64,000 bases of DNA from DATEDA01 sp963789885. GTDB lineage: Bacteria; Pseudomonadota; Gammaproteobacteria; Burkholderiales; SG8-39. Of the stretch, positions 25,972 to 37,018 are shown one piece after another. Position numbers and translations under genes: made by a program. How positions within the stretch are numbered: position 1 is the stretch's first letter; every line of letters begins with the position of its first letter. Under the pieces are notes generated by a model. The model did no database searches. It was not told the origin of the DNA and saw only the letters and a program-made list of their open reading frames with translations. The stretch covers positions 62,001-126,000 of the forward strand of contig CAWBNB010000042.1 in the NCBI GenBank assembly GCA_963789885.1, written 5' to 3'.

Positions 25972-27060
25972 TCACTTCGGCACCGACCCGAGCAGCTGGG
26001 TCAGCAACCCGGTCGCGAGCGGCGCGAGCACGGCCCCCGTCTTGAGGAAGAACGCGAACGGGGTCGTGTCGGCGAAGCCGTAGCGTTTGAGCCACGGGTC
26101 GCGATCGAAGTTCGGGTTCGCCCGGATCTCCGCTTCGATCAGCTCCTGCAGCCGGCGTTGCTGCAGCACGCCCACCGGCAGGAAGATCACCGCCGCGAAA
26201 CCCGAGAAGAGGATGCCGGCGCCGGCCGCGGCCGAGTTTGCGAGCTGGCCGAGCGCGCTGGCGAGCCGCGGCAGATCCGGGATCAGCTCGAAGGGACCGG
26301 TCAGCGCGCGCGCAACCTGCTCCGGCCACGACACCAGCACGTGGAGCTGGAGCACGAGGAGGACGAGGAACACGCCGGCGGACCAGAGCATCAGCTGAAA
26401 CCGCTGGAAGAGCAGGTAGAGCGATTCGACGTCCGCGGTGCGCGACTTGAGCCCGAGCGTTGCGGCGCCGAACGCGAGCGCGACCACCCCGCCCGCCGAC
26501 GCGGCACCGTTCAGTGCGAACGCGACCTCGAGCGAGCTCTGCATCGCGACCAGCCCCAGACGGTCCATCTGCAGCAGGAGCTCGTGGATCGAGCCGAAGC
26601 CCATCAGCGTGAGGAGCGAGGTGAAGATGTAATCGTCGATGCCGGTGCCGTCGCGGGTGTTGACGAGCCACCCGAGCCCGAGCGCGAAGACGTAGACGCC
26701 GAGCTGAAGCACCTTGATCGGCCGCCGCCACTCCGCCGGCAGCGCGTCGCAGGTCTCGAGCCAGACGCGCCAGCCGATCACCGACGCCCACAGGAACGCG
26801 GCGAGCATCAGCACGGAGGTGGCCGCCCACAGGATCAGCCCCCGCCCGAACGCGAGCTTGGGCACGTTGAGCGGGGCATTCGCGAGGAAGCCGAGCTCCA
26901 TCATCACCAGACCCCAGTAAGCGGCGACGACGAAGAAGAAGATGCCGAGCCCCATGATCGGCAGCGACCAGATGAGGAGCGACCAGCGCACGCCCGGCCG
27001 CGCCGCCTCGATCACCACGATGGGGCGTTGGTTTTCCGTCGGTGCGGTCGTCCGGGGCAT
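25972..27060 (-). CDS. Polytopic membrane protein of unknown function
   Basis: A 362-residue protein with about seven hydrophobic segments. Examples are LLIWSLPIMGLGIFFFVVAA near residue 28, LILWAATSVLMLAAFLWAS near 75, VLQLGVYVFALGLGWLV near 118, LMLWSAGVFLVLLVLQ near 224 and ILFSGFAAVIFLPVGVL near 282. A charged C-terminal region (RRLQELIEAEIRANPNFD, then DPWLKRYGFAD) resembles a cytosolic linker. I do not recognise the family. The gene converges with the chalcone-isomerase-like gene and diverges from the TAXI receptor. Confidence 0.6.
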   Translation of the reverse strand: MPRTTAPTENQRPIVVIEAARPGVRWSLLIWSLPIMGLGIFFFVVAAYWGLVMMELGFLANAPLNVPKLAFGRGLILWAATSVLMLAAFLWASVIGWRVWLETCDALPAEWRRPIKVLQLGVYVFALGLGWLVNTRDGTGIDDYIFTSLLTLMGFGSIHELLLQMDRLGLVAMQSSLEVAFALNGAASAGGVVALAFGAATLGLKSRTADVESLYLLFQRFQLMLWSAGVFLVLLVLQLHVLVSWPEQVARALTGPFELIPDLPRLASALGQLANSAAAGAGILFSGFAAVIFLPVGVLQQRRLQELIEAEIRANPNFDRDPWLKRYGFADTTPFAFFLKTGAVLAPLATGLLTQLLGSVPK

Positions 27061-27132
27061 CGGGAGGTCAAGTTAGCGAAACAGCGCCGCGGACGCACTA
27101 TGCCGGACGGCCTAAAGGACTGCGCGTCCGGC

Positions 27133-27138
27133 TACAAT
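27133..27138 (+). promoter_or_regulatory. Candidate -10 element of the TAXI receptor gene
   Basis: TACAAT 39 bases before the ATG in GC-rich sequence, within the divergent region between the membrane protein and the TAXI receptor. The -35 region is weak. Confidence 0.4.
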
Positions 27139-27176
27139 CGCCCGGCGTTTCGACCATAACGATTACGGAGGCAGGC

Positions 27177-28142
27177 ATGAGGAGCATCACGCGCGCCCTC
27201 GCGGCCGCGGCGGCGATCGGATTCGCCGCGGGGGCGACGGCGCAGGAAAAAGTCACCATTTCCATCTCGACCGGCCCTACCGGCGGGGTGTACTACCCGC
27301 TCGGCGGCGGGCTCGCCAACGTGCTGTCGAAGTACGTCCCCGGCTACGCGGCGAACGCCGAGGCGACCGCCGGCTCGGTCGCGAACATCCAGCTCATGGG
27401 CCAGAAGAAGTCCGACCTCGCGTTCTCGATGGCGGACGCGGCGTGGGACGGGCTCCGCGGCGAGGGCAAGTTCTCGGGCGGCGCGGTGCCGCTGCGCACG
27501 CTGATGGTCGCCTACCCGAACCGCATGCACGTCGTCACGGTGGAGGGGACCGGCATCGTCAAGTTCGCCGACCTCAAGGGCAAGCGTGTCTCGACCGGCG
27601 CCCCCAACAGCGCCACGGAGCTGATGGCGTTCCGCGTGCTCGAGGCGCTGGGGCTCGACCCGGCGAAGGACATCCGCCGCGAGCGGCTCGACCCGGGCAA
27701 GTCGTCGGATGCGATCAAGGACAAGAAGCTCGACGCGTATTTCTGGGTCGGGGGGATTCCGACCTCGGCGGTGACCGATCTCGGCGCCACGCCCGGGACG
27801 AAGCTGAAGCTCGTCGACCACGCCGACTCGGTCGACGGCATGAACAAGAAATACGGGCCGCTATACGTGAAGGACACGATCCCGGCGAAGTCTTATCCCG
27901 GCCAGGACACGCCGAACCAGGTCGCCACCGTGTGGAACCTGATCATCGCCCGCGCCGATATGCCGGACCAGGTCGCCTACAACATCGTGAAGACGATCTT
28001 CGACAAGAAGGACGAGCTGATCCAGGTCCACAAGGAAGCGGCGAGCTTCGACCTGAAGACGCAGTCGAACACGGCCTCGCCGCTCCCGTACCACCCCGGC
28101 GCGATCAAGTACTTCGCCGAGAAGGGCGTGAACCTGAAGTAA
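27177..28142 (+). CDS. TAXI-family TRAP transporter solute-binding protein
   Basis: A 321-residue periplasmic receptor. Signal peptide (residues 1-22, ending ATA-QE), then VTISISTGPTGGVYYPLGGG, the hallmark opening of TAXI (TRAP-associated extracytoplasmic immunogenic-like) proteins. AEATAGSVANIQLMGQKKSD and LAFSMADAAWDGLRGEG follow, with the phosphonate-binding-like second lobe (DLKGKRVSTGAPNSATELMA). GGAGGCAG precedes the ATG. It is paired with the fused TRAP permease downstream, forming a secondary high-affinity importer for an organic acid or amino acid. A strong hairpin separates it from the permease gene. Confidence 0.9.
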   Translation: MRSITRALAAAAAIGFAAGATAQEKVTISISTGPTGGVYYPLGGGLANVLSKYVPGYAANAEATAGSVANIQLMGQKKSDLAFSMADAAWDGLRGEGKFSGGAVPLRTLMVAYPNRMHVVTVEGTGIVKFADLKGKRVSTGAPNSATELMAFRVLEALGLDPAKDIRRERLDPGKSSDAIKDKKLDAYFWVGGIPTSAVTDLGATPGTKLKLVDHADSVDGMNKKYGPLYVKDTIPAKSYPGQDTPNQVATVWNLIIARADMPDQVAYNIVKTIFDKKDELIQVHKEAASFDLKTQSNTASPLPYHPGAIKYFAEKGVNLK

Positions 28143-28158
28143 AGCGGCCCCGGCGCCC

Positions 28159-28186
28159 ACGAAGCCCCGCTCCGGCGGGGCTTCGT
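28159..28186 (+). terminator. Hairpin between receptor and permease genes (attenuator/terminator)
   Basis: A perfect 11-bp inverted repeat, ACGAAGCCCCG (28159-28169) and CGGGGCTTCGT (28176-28186), with a 6-base loop and a short T-containing tail. Its place inside a transporter operon suggests partial termination, giving more receptor than permease. Confidence 0.7.
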
Positions 28187-28236
28187 GTCTCGCGCGCCGC
28201 GGCCGATAATCCGAGCGCTCCACGGGAGGAGGGCCC

Positions 28237-30264
28237 ATGGCGGACGCAGCGGCGAAACCGGCGACAGAACCGGTCGTCACCGAACAGAGCCTGCGGAAGG
28301 CCGAGGAGTTCGTCGAGGCCGAGGAGGGCGCGACGCACCGCTTCCGCGGCGCGTGGGGCGCGTTCCTCACCGCGACTGCGGTCGCGATGTCGCTCTTCCA
28401 CCTGTACTCCGCGTACGGGGTGATCACGACCACCACGCTGCGCTACGCGCACGTCGGCTTCGTGCTGTTCCTCGTCTTCCTGCTCTTCCCGGTCACGAAG
28501 CGGTTCCGCAACCGGTTCAGCTGGATCGACCTCGGCCTCGCGATTCTCGGCGTCGCCACCATCGCCTACGCGATCGCCGGCGGCGACGACTTCCTCGACC
28601 GGAGCACCGCACCGAACACGCTCGACATGGTGATGGGGATCGCGCTCATCGTGCTCGTGCTGGAGGCGGCGCGGCGCTCGACCGGCTGGATCATGCCGGC
28701 CGTCGTGCTCCTCTTCCTCGCCTACGCGATGCTCGGGCCGTACCTGCCGGACCCGTGGCGCCACCGCGGCTACGACGTCGGCCGGCTCGTGGGTGTGATG
28801 TACATGACGCTCGAGGGCATCTTCGGGACCGCGGTGGACGTGTCGTCGTCGCTCATCATCCTGTTCACGATCTACGGCGCGTTCCTGCAGTTTTCGGGCG
28901 CGGGCCAGTTCTTCCTCGATTTCTCGTTCGCGGCGCTCGGCGGCAAGCCGACCGGCGCCGGCCGGACGATCGTCCTGTCGTCGTTCCTGCTCGGCGGGCC
29001 GTCGGGCTCCGGGGTCGCGACGACGGTGACGCTCGGAACGGTCGCCTATCCGATGCTCGCGAAAGCGGGCTACGAGCGGAACGCCGCCGGCGGGCTCCTT
29101 GCGGCCGGCGGCCTCGGGGCGATCCTCTCGCCGCCGGTGCTCGGCGCCGCGGCGTTCCTGATCGCCGAGTTCCTCAAGATCTCGTATCTCGACGTGATCA
29201 AGATGGCGGCAATCCCGACCTGCCTCTACTACCTGTCGTTGCTGCTGATGGTCGAGATCGACGCGCGGAAGTACGGCATGCGGCCGGTGGACTTCGGCGC
29301 GCGCCCGGGCGTGTGGCAGCTCACGCGGACGACCGGCTTCCACTTCCTGTCGCTGGTCGCGATCATCATCTTCATGCTGCTCGGCTTCTCGCCGATCGGC
29401 GCGGTGTTCTGGGCGACGGTGGTCGCGTTCTTCACCAGCTTCCTCAACCGCGACTGCGCGCTGCTCGATCTCGCGGCGTTCGTGAAGCGGCCGCCCGGGT
29501 GGTGGCAGGACATGCTGCTGCGCTCCAAGCTCACCAAGGCGCTCGAGGCCGGCTCGTTGGGCATGCTGAACGTCGGCGCGACCTGCGCCGCGGCCGGCCT
29601 CATCGTCGGCGTCGTGACGCTCACCGGGCTCGGCCTGAAGTTCGCCGAGATCGTGATCGGGTACGCGGGCGGCAGCCTCGTCCTTACCGCGATCTACACC
29701 GCGCTCATCGTGTGGGTCGTCGGGCTCGCGGTACCGGTGACCGCGAGCTACATTATCTGCGCGGTAATTGCCGCCCCGGCGCTGATCCGGCTCGGGGTGC
29801 CAGACTTCGCGGCGCACATGTTCATCTTCTACTACGCGGTGCTGTCGGAAGTCTCGCCGCCGACCGCGCTCTCGCCGTTCGCGGCAGCCGCGATCACCGG
29901 CGGCGATCCCTACAAGACGACGCTTCAGTCGTGGAAGTACACCCTGCCGGCGTTCGTCGTGCCGTTCGTGTTCGTGCTCGACCCCCTCGGCGTCGGCATC
30001 CTGCTCGTGATCCCGAAGGGCGGGACGTGGTGGGACATCGTCTGGGTGACGGCGCTCGCGTCGGTCGCCCTCGTCGCGCTCGCGGGTGCCGCCGAGGGGT
30101 GGCTCTTCAAGAAGACGAACGCTGCGGAGCGGCTGCTGCTGCTCGTCGCCGGGCTCTTGCTGGTTTATCCGAAAGCGCTGTTCGATGCGATCGGCGTCGT
30201 CCTGCTCGTAGTGGCGGTGGCTCTGCAGCTCATGCGGCCCGGGAGGACTGCGGCGGCGGGCTAA
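28237..30264 (+). CDS. TRAP transporter fused permease (DctQ-DctM type)
   Basis: A 675-residue inner-membrane protein, the fused small-plus-large permease that pairs with TAXI receptors. The N-terminal ~190 residues supply the DctQ-like helices. The rest is the DctM-like transporter: VDVSSSLIILFTIYGAFLQF, FLLGGPSGSGVATTVTLGTV, GGLGAILSPPVLGAAAFLIA and FFYYAVLSEVSPPTALSPFA are typical of the sodium-coupled elevator domain. A GGGAGGAGGG site precedes the ATG. It is separated from the receptor by the hairpin at 28159-28186. The transported compound is not identifiable, but location next to catabolic genes suggests a carboxylate. Confidence 0.9.
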   Translation: MADAAAKPATEPVVTEQSLRKAEEFVEAEEGATHRFRGAWGAFLTATAVAMSLFHLYSAYGVITTTTLRYAHVGFVLFLVFLLFPVTKRFRNRFSWIDLGLAILGVATIAYAIAGGDDFLDRSTAPNTLDMVMGIALIVLVLEAARRSTGWIMPAVVLLFLAYAMLGPYLPDPWRHRGYDVGRLVGVMYMTLEGIFGTAVDVSSSLIILFTIYGAFLQFSGAGQFFLDFSFAALGGKPTGAGRTIVLSSFLLGGPSGSGVATTVTLGTVAYPMLAKAGYERNAAGGLLAAGGLGAILSPPVLGAAAFLIAEFLKISYLDVIKMAAIPTCLYYLSLLLMVEIDARKYGMRPVDFGARPGVWQLTRTTGFHFLSLVAIIIFMLLGFSPIGAVFWATVVAFFTSFLNRDCALLDLAAFVKRPPGWWQDMLLRSKLTKALEAGSLGMLNVGATCAAAGLIVGVVTLTGLGLKFAEIVIGYAGGSLVLTAIYTALIVWVVGLAVPVTASYIICAVIAAPALIRLGVPDFAAHMFIFYYAVLSEVSPPTALSPFAAAAITGGDPYKTTLQSWKYTLPAFVVPFVFVLDPLGVGILLVIPKGGTWWDIVWVTALASVALVALAGAAEGWLFKKTNAAERLLLLVAGLLLVYPKALFDAIGVVLLVVAVALQLMRPGRTAAAG

Positions 30265-30290
30265 GTCGCCACCGGCGCCCTCGGGCTGCC

Positions 30291-31050
30291 TCAGCCTTCG
30301 ACCGTCTCGGTCCGCGCCCGACCGAGCGCGCCTTCGAGCGGTGTCACCGCACCGTCCTGGGTGCGGAACGCGAATGCATGCTCGCCGCCCTCGATGTCCC
30401 GGCAGCGGATCGTGAACGTACCGCCGTGGTTCCGCAGCATCGGTTCCAGCGTGGCGTGCAGCGTAAAGCCCGAATTGCGCTCGACGATCTCCGACGGCTT
30501 GATCTTCCCGTCGGCGAAGTCGTCGGACTGGAAGCGCAGTCCGTAGGCGGTCCCGCCAACGTTGACCATCGCGACCGTCGCGAGCCCGTGGCCGGCGGAA
30601 AAGCTCGCCTTCGCGAAGCGGAAATCGGGCGCGAGCAGCGCGCGCCGCGCGTCCTCGTGGCGGCGATGCGCGGCGATCTCCAGCTCGGCGAGCGCGGTCG
30701 CCGCCGCCGTCTGGCGGGCGTGCTCCTGCACGAGCGCGGACGTTTCATGGGCCTGGGTCATCAGCGCTGCCTGCTGTGCCGACAACATCGCCGTGTTGCG
30801 CGCGAGCGGCGTCCGCCTGCTGGAAGTAGCCGAGCACGAGCCACAGCACCCCGATGGGCGCGATGATCGTGGCCGCGAGCGTGCCCCACTCGGTCAGCGT
30901 GAGCGCGGCGTCGCGTTTGACGAGCGCAGCGGCCGTGTAGTCACCCCAGATCGCGAACGCCCACAGCGCGAGCCACGCGACCGTCGCGAGGCCGCCCAAC
31001 AGCGCAGCAACGGAACGCCGCGGCGCGAATCGGGAGTAGTCGTCCATCAT
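30291..31050 (-). CDS. Small membrane protein with long C-terminal domain, one frameshift
   Basis: Two overlapping frames make one protein. The first part begins MMDDYSRFAPRRSVAALLGG and has two membrane segments (VAWLALWAFAIW and TLAATIIAPIGVLWLVLGYF), ending near FQQADAAR. The second continues one frame over as NTAMLSAQQAALMTQAHETS, a helical stretch, then a beta-rich domain (ATVAMVNVGGTAYGLRFQSD, TIRCRDIEGGEHAFAFRT). The junction is at about 30800-30806, where one base must be added or lost. Mended length is ~250 residues. The topology, a short membrane anchor plus coiled linker plus cytosolic domain, resembles many uncharacterised proteobacterial proteins. No function is recognised. Confidence 0.6.
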
Positions 31051-31160
31051 TCCGCGCCTAGTGTAGTCCGAGGTGCGAGGCGTGGGGAGTCCGGTCACCG
31101 ATAGAATCGCTCCGTGTTTAGCACGCTACCTTCCCAGAACTGTCGTCGTACCCCGACACC

Positions 31161-31787
31161 GTGACCCTCGAAACCTGGCTCGCTTTCTTCGTCGCCGCCT
31201 GCCTCATCAGCGTCTCTCCCGGCGCGGGCGCGGTCGCCTGCATGACCACGGGGATGCGTTACGGGTACCGGCGCGGCATCTGGAACATCTTCGGGATGCA
31301 GGTCGGGATCGCGCTCCAGCTCGCGATCGTCGGCGCCGGGCTCGGGGCGATCCTCGCGACCTCGACCGTCGCGTTCACCGCGCTGAAGTGGCTCGGCGTC
31401 GCGTATCTCTGCTGGCTCGGAATCAGGCAGTGGCGCGCGCACGCCGAGCCCGTGCCGGCCGGGACGGCGACCAGCGGCGGCAGCGCCCGCGCGCTCTTCG
31501 CCCAGGGATTCCTCGTGAACGCGACCAACCCGAAGGCGACAGTCTTCTTCCTCGCGGTGCTCCCGCAGTTCATCGATCCGGGGCGGCCGCTGCTGCCGCA
31601 ATACCTGACCGTCGTCGGAACGCTGACCGCGGTCGACCTGGTGGTGATGAGCGGGTACACGCTCTTCGCCGCGAGGTTCCTGCGCGTGCTGCGCGCGCCG
31701 CGCCAGATCCGGTTCGTCAACCGGCTCTTCGGCGGGCTCTTCGTCGGTGCCGCGGCGCTGCTCGCGGCGTTCAAGCGCGCCGGCTAG
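31161..31787 (+). CDS. LysE/RhtB-family amino-acid exporter
   Basis: A 208-residue inner-membrane protein with about six helices. Family hallmarks are the N-terminal FFVAACLISVSPGAGAVACM, the second segment GIWNIFGMQVGIALQLAIVG, VAYLCWLGIRQWR, and FLVNATNPKATVFFLAVLPQ with FIDPGRPLLPQ. LysE/RhtB proteins export basic amino acids, homoserine/threonine or related metabolites. Start is GTG 31161; a TAGAAT -10-like sequence lies at 31102-31107. It converges with typA, with only a few bases between stops. Confidence 0.88.
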   Translation: MTLETWLAFFVAACLISVSPGAGAVACMTTGMRYGYRRGIWNIFGMQVGIALQLAIVGAGLGAILATSTVAFTALKWLGVAYLCWLGIRQWRAHAEPVPAGTATSGGSARALFAQGFLVNATNPKATVFFLAVLPQFIDPGRPLLPQYLTVVGTLTAVDLVVMSGYTLFAARFLRVLRAPRQIRFVNRLFGGLFVGAAALLAAFKRAG

Positions 31788-31791
31788 GAGC

Positions 31792-33617
<1,826 letters not shown>

Positions 33618-33618
<1 letters not shown>

Positions 33619-35039
33619 TACCTGAGGCTTTCGAAGAATCGCGCGAGCTTCGGACTGCCCGCGTAGGCGACGTGGAACCGCATCCAGGGCGAACGCGCCT
33701 GGGACGGACTGAAGAGACTTCCCGGCGCGAGGATGATCCCCTCGCTTTGCGCGGCGGCGGCGAGCGCCTCGGCGTCGCGGTGCTCGCCCGCGTGCGCCCA
33801 CATGAACATGCCGGCGGCCGGCTCGTGAAAGAGCGTGAGGCCGGCGCGCTCGAGGTTGCGCATCGCCGGCTCGAGCGAGCGCGCGAGCCGCGCGCGGACG
33901 TGGTCGACGTGCTTGCGGTAGTAGCCGTCGGACAGCACCTGGTAGACGAGCCGCTCGCCGAGCTCCGGGGTGGTGAGGCCGGCGAGCATCTTCTGCGCGG
34001 TGAGGTCGCGCGCGAGGTCAGGGTGCGCCGCGAGATAGCCGACCCGCAGTCCCGCTCCGAGCGTCTTCGAGAAGCTCCCGACGTAGATGACGCGGTTCAG
34101 CTGGTCGAGCTGGGCGATGCGGTGCGCGCGGCCCGGGTGCAGGTCGGCGAGGATGTCGTCCTCGACGATGTGGAAGTCGTGCGCCTCGGCGAGCCGCAGC
34201 ACGCGGAATGCGTCGGCGGCGCCGAGCGAGGTACCGGTCGGGTTGTGCAGCACCGAGTTGGTCATGAAGAGCTTCGGCTTGTGCTCTTTCGCGAGCGCCT
34301 CGAGGCGCTCGACGTCGAGCCCGTCGCCGCCGCGCGGCACGCCGATCGGCCGCATCCCCATCGCGGCAAGCCGTCCGAACAGGACGTAGTAGCCGGGGTC
34401 GTCGACCATCACCGCGTCGCCCGGCTGCAGGAAGTAGCGCGCGACGAGGTCGAGCGCATGGCTCGCGCCGGCCGTGAGGACGATGTTGTCCGGCTCGGCG
34501 CGGATCTCGAGCTCGGCGAGATGGACCTGCAGCAGGTTGCGCAAGGGGGCGTACCCGCGCGGCGTGCCGTAGCCGGTCAGCGCGCTCGGCTCGCGACGCG
34601 AGAGCGCCCGGAGGCCCGACTGCAGCATTTCCTCGTCGAGCCAGCTCTCGGGCAGGCAGCCCGAACCGGCGAGGAGCACGTCGCGGTTGTCATTCCCGGC
34701 GTAGAGGTGGTGGAGCAGCCACACCACGTCGATCCGGGTCGCCGCCGGCTCGCGCGGCTCGGCGCGCCGGACCGGCTGCGGCCGCTCGCGGACGTAGAAA
34801 CCCGAGCCGCGGCGCGACTCGAGGTAGCCCTGCGCGACGAGCCGGTCGTAGGCCTCGACCACCGTGAATCGCGACACGCCGTTGTCCTCCGCGAAGCGGC
34901 GGATCGACGGCATGCGGGTGCCCGCGCGCAGGGCGCGCTCGTCGATCCGCGTGCGGAGAAACCCGGTGATCTGCTCGACGAGCGGCAACGGAGCGTCGTG
35001 CGAGAGCGGGCTGACGGTGACGCGCTGGAGGCCTGTCAT
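33618..35039 (-). CDS. MocR/PdxR-type GntR regulator with aminotransferase-like domain
   Basis: A 473-residue fusion. The N-terminal winged helix is at residues ~17-85 (PLVEQITGFLRTRIDERALR, MPSIRRFAEDNGVSRFTVVE, GYLESRRGSGFYVRERP). A fold-type I PLP-binding domain follows: SALTGYGTPRGYAPLRNLLQ, LTAGASHALDLVARYFLQPG, NSVLHNPTGTSLG, IVEDDILADL, and the PLP-lysine motif GSFSKTLGAGLRVGYLA. MocR proteins use PLP or its adducts as effector to control vitamin B6, GABA, taurine or amine genes. It overlaps typA by 1-3 bases. Four TGTAC elements in the upstream region are likely its binding sites. The divergent beta-propeller lipoprotein is a possible target. Confidence 0.9.
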
Positions 35040-35051
35040 GGTGGCTTAGCC

Positions 35052-35118
35052 GGTACAGATATCCGGCTTGCCTACAAAAGTGTACATGTGGTGTACCGGA
35101 AGCGGCCGCTATTGTACA
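35052..35118. promoter_or_regulatory. Cluster of four GTAC(A/C) elements in helical phase, likely MocR operator
   Basis: The divergent region carries GGTACA (35052-35057), TGTACA (35081-35086), TGTACC (35092-35097) and TGTACA (35113-35118). The GTAC cores start at 35053, 35082, 35093 and 35114, so spacings are 29, 11 and 21 bases, close to three, one and two turns of DNA. MocR regulators commonly bind spaced direct repeats, so this array is a good operator candidate. Confidence 0.55.
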
Positions 35119-35144
35119 GGTCTGACCCTTACGGAGCACGTGCT

Positions 35145-36092
35145 ATGCGCAGTCTTCCCGTCGTTCTTGCCGCGCTGGTCCTCGCCGGCTGCAAGCCGGC
35201 CCAGGTGACCCTCGCGCTCGAGCCGGGGTTCTACCCGTCGGCGATCGCCTACGACCCGGTCAACGACCGCTTCTTCGTCGGCAGCCACGCGACCGGGACG
35301 GTCGCAATCGTCCGGCGGGACGGTCACCCGGTAGCCACCGTCCGGCCGGAGCGGGCCGCCCGCCCGGTCGTCCAGCTCGTGTACGAGCCTGGAGCTCGTC
35401 GGCTGTGGGTGCTCACCCCGGAGGCTGTCGAGATGGTCGACGTGGCGGCCCTTCCGGTGCGTCGGGCGGTGGTCGCCGATGCGGTACTCGGCGGCCGGTT
35501 CAGCGACCTGGCTGCCGATGGCGGCGGGCGAGCGTTCGTGCTCGACGCGGTGGCCGGGGCGGTCGTCGTGGTCGAGCCGGGTCGCCAGAGCTCGCGGGTC
35601 CTGGCCCGGTTGCCCACCGGGCAGGGTGATGGGTCGCTGATGATGCTGCCGGACGGCGCCACGCTCGTCGTCGCCCGCGGCGGCGCCCTCTGGCGGGTCG
35701 AGGCGCGGTCGGGCGGGGTCGAGCGGATCGTGCTCGGCGCGCCGCTCCCCGACGTCTCGCAACTCATGCTCGTCGCGAGCGACACGACCGCGCACCACGT
35801 CGCGGCGTTCCGCGGACGGGCGAACGAGATGGTGACCCTGCATCTCAGCGCCGACGCGCGCCGTGCGTTCGCCGACACCGGCACGCGCATGCGCTACGAC
35901 ACGCCGTTCCACGGCACGTTCGACGGCCGCGAGGTGGTGGTCCTCCTCGGCCGCCTGCGGCATCACCCGAGCCTGGGCGGCGACGGGCGGCCCAACCTCC
36001 CGCCGCGGTTCACCACCTACTTCGCCGGCGGTGCGAGTGCGTCGCGTCTTGCCGAGGCGTTGCCGGCCGCGGCCCCTGCGCTGGTACGCTGA
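35145..36092 (+). CDS. Beta-propeller lipoprotein (SMP-30/NHL-like)
   Basis: A 315-residue protein with a lipoprotein signal (VVLAALVLAGC, Cys at residue ~16), so probably anchored to the outer or inner membrane facing the periplasm. The body is a run of propeller-like strands: FYPSAIAYDPVNDRFFVGSH, VVQLVYEPGARRLWVLTP, FSDLAADGGGRAFVLDAVAG, and GSLMMLPDGATLVVARGGAL. This is the repeated xxDxxxRxFV pattern of SMP-30/YncE-like proteins. No catalytic residues can be assigned. It diverges from the MocR/typA genes and shares their regulatory region. The ATG has an upstream ACGGAG. Confidence 0.7.
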   Translation: MRSLPVVLAALVLAGCKPAQVTLALEPGFYPSAIAYDPVNDRFFVGSHATGTVAIVRRDGHPVATVRPERAARPVVQLVYEPGARRLWVLTPEAVEMVDVAALPVRRAVVADAVLGGRFSDLAADGGGRAFVLDAVAGAVVVVEPGRQSSRVLARLPTGQGDGSLMMLPDGATLVVARGGALWRVEARSGGVERIVLGAPLPDVSQLMLVASDTTAHHVAAFRGRANEMVTLHLSADARRAFADTGTRMRYDTPFHGTFDGREVVVLLGRLRHHPSLGGDGRPNLPPRFTTYFAGGASASRLAEALPAAAPALVR

Positions 36093-36119
36093 GACATCGT
36101 CCGTTCGCAGGGTAGAGCC

Positions 36120-37004
36120 ATGCCAGCGCTGCGTTTCAAGCAGGTCGACGTATTCACCACCCGGCCGTTCTTCGGGAATCCGGTCGCGGTCGTCCTCGAT
36201 GGCGACGGGCTCGACACGGCCACGATGCAACGCGTCGCGGCGTGGACGAACCTCTCCGAGACGACCTTCGTGCTGGGCCCGACCGCTGCAGGCGCCGACT
36301 ATGGCCTGCGGATCTTCACGCCGCGCGCCGAGCTGCCCTTCGCCGGGCATCCGACCGTCGGCAGTGCCCATGCGGTACTCCAGGCCGGTCTCGTCGCCGC
36401 CAAGCCGGAGCTGCGGCAGGAATGCGCGGCCGGCGTGCTCCGCCTTGCGGTCGAGGGCACGGGCAGCTCGCGGCGGATCTCGGTCGAGGCGCCGCCCGCG
36501 GCGCTGGAGCCGCTCCGCGCGGACGCCGCTGGCGAGGTCGAGCGCGCGCTCGGCGCGCGTCTTGCCCCGGGCGCTACCGGCCAGATCGTCGCCATCGGTC
36601 CGCGCTGGGTCACGCTGATGCTCGCGGACGCGGCCGCAGTCCGCGCGCTCGCACCGGACATGGCCGCCGTGGCCGCGGTGAGCCGCAAGCTCGGCGCCAC
36701 CGGCGTTACCGTATTCGCGCCGGCCCGCGCGGGCGACCACGACGCCGTGGTGCGGAGCTTTGCGCCCGGCGACGGCATCCCCGAGGACCCGGTCTGCGGC
36801 AGCGGGAATGCCGCCGTCGGGGCCTGGCTCCGGCACGCAGGGATGGAGATCGGCCGGGGCGGCGGCCACGTGGCGAGCCAGGGCCGCGAGCTCGGCCGCG
36901 ACGGCTATGTGAGCGTCCGCGTCGACGCGGCGACGCGCCGGGTGTGGATCGGCGGCGCCGCCGTCACTTGCATCGACGGCGTCCTGCAGGTCCAATCAGA
37001 CTAG
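36120..37004 (+). CDS. PhzF-family isomerase-like protein
   Basis: A 294-residue member of the PhzF/DAP-epimerase-fold family. FKQVDVFTTRPFFGNPVAVV is the family opening. TNLSETTFVL supplies the conserved Glu. RIFTPRAELPFAGHPTVGSA is the hallmark of the N-terminal domain and EDPVCGSGNAAVGAWLR that of the C-terminal domain. Characterised members isomerise a phenazine precursor, but most are of unknown substrate. The window has no other phenazine genes. It is followed directly by ogt, whose TAGAAT -10-like element overlaps the end of this gene's 3' flank. Confidence 0.88.
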   Translation: MPALRFKQVDVFTTRPFFGNPVAVVLDGDGLDTATMQRVAAWTNLSETTFVLGPTAAGADYGLRIFTPRAELPFAGHPTVGSAHAVLQAGLVAAKPELRQECAAGVLRLAVEGTGSSRRISVEAPPAALEPLRADAAGEVERALGARLAPGATGQIVAIGPRWVTLMLADAAAVRALAPDMAAVAAVSRKLGATGVTVFAPARAGDHDAVVRSFAPGDGIPEDPVCGSGNAAVGAWLRHAGMEIGRGGGHVASQGRELGRDGYVSVRVDAATRRVWIGGAAVTCIDGVLQVQSD

Positions 37005-37018
37005 ATAGAATCCGCGCC

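Noticed and set aside
35109..36995. A 628-codon antisense frame over the lipoprotein and phzF-like genes
   Set aside because: Composition is Arg/Gly/Ala-rich with no recognisable domain, while the sense strand has clear families and signal sequences.
36120..37004. Phenazine biosynthesis role for the PhzF-like protein
   Set aside because: No other phz gene is present and PhzF-fold proteins are widespread with other roles.
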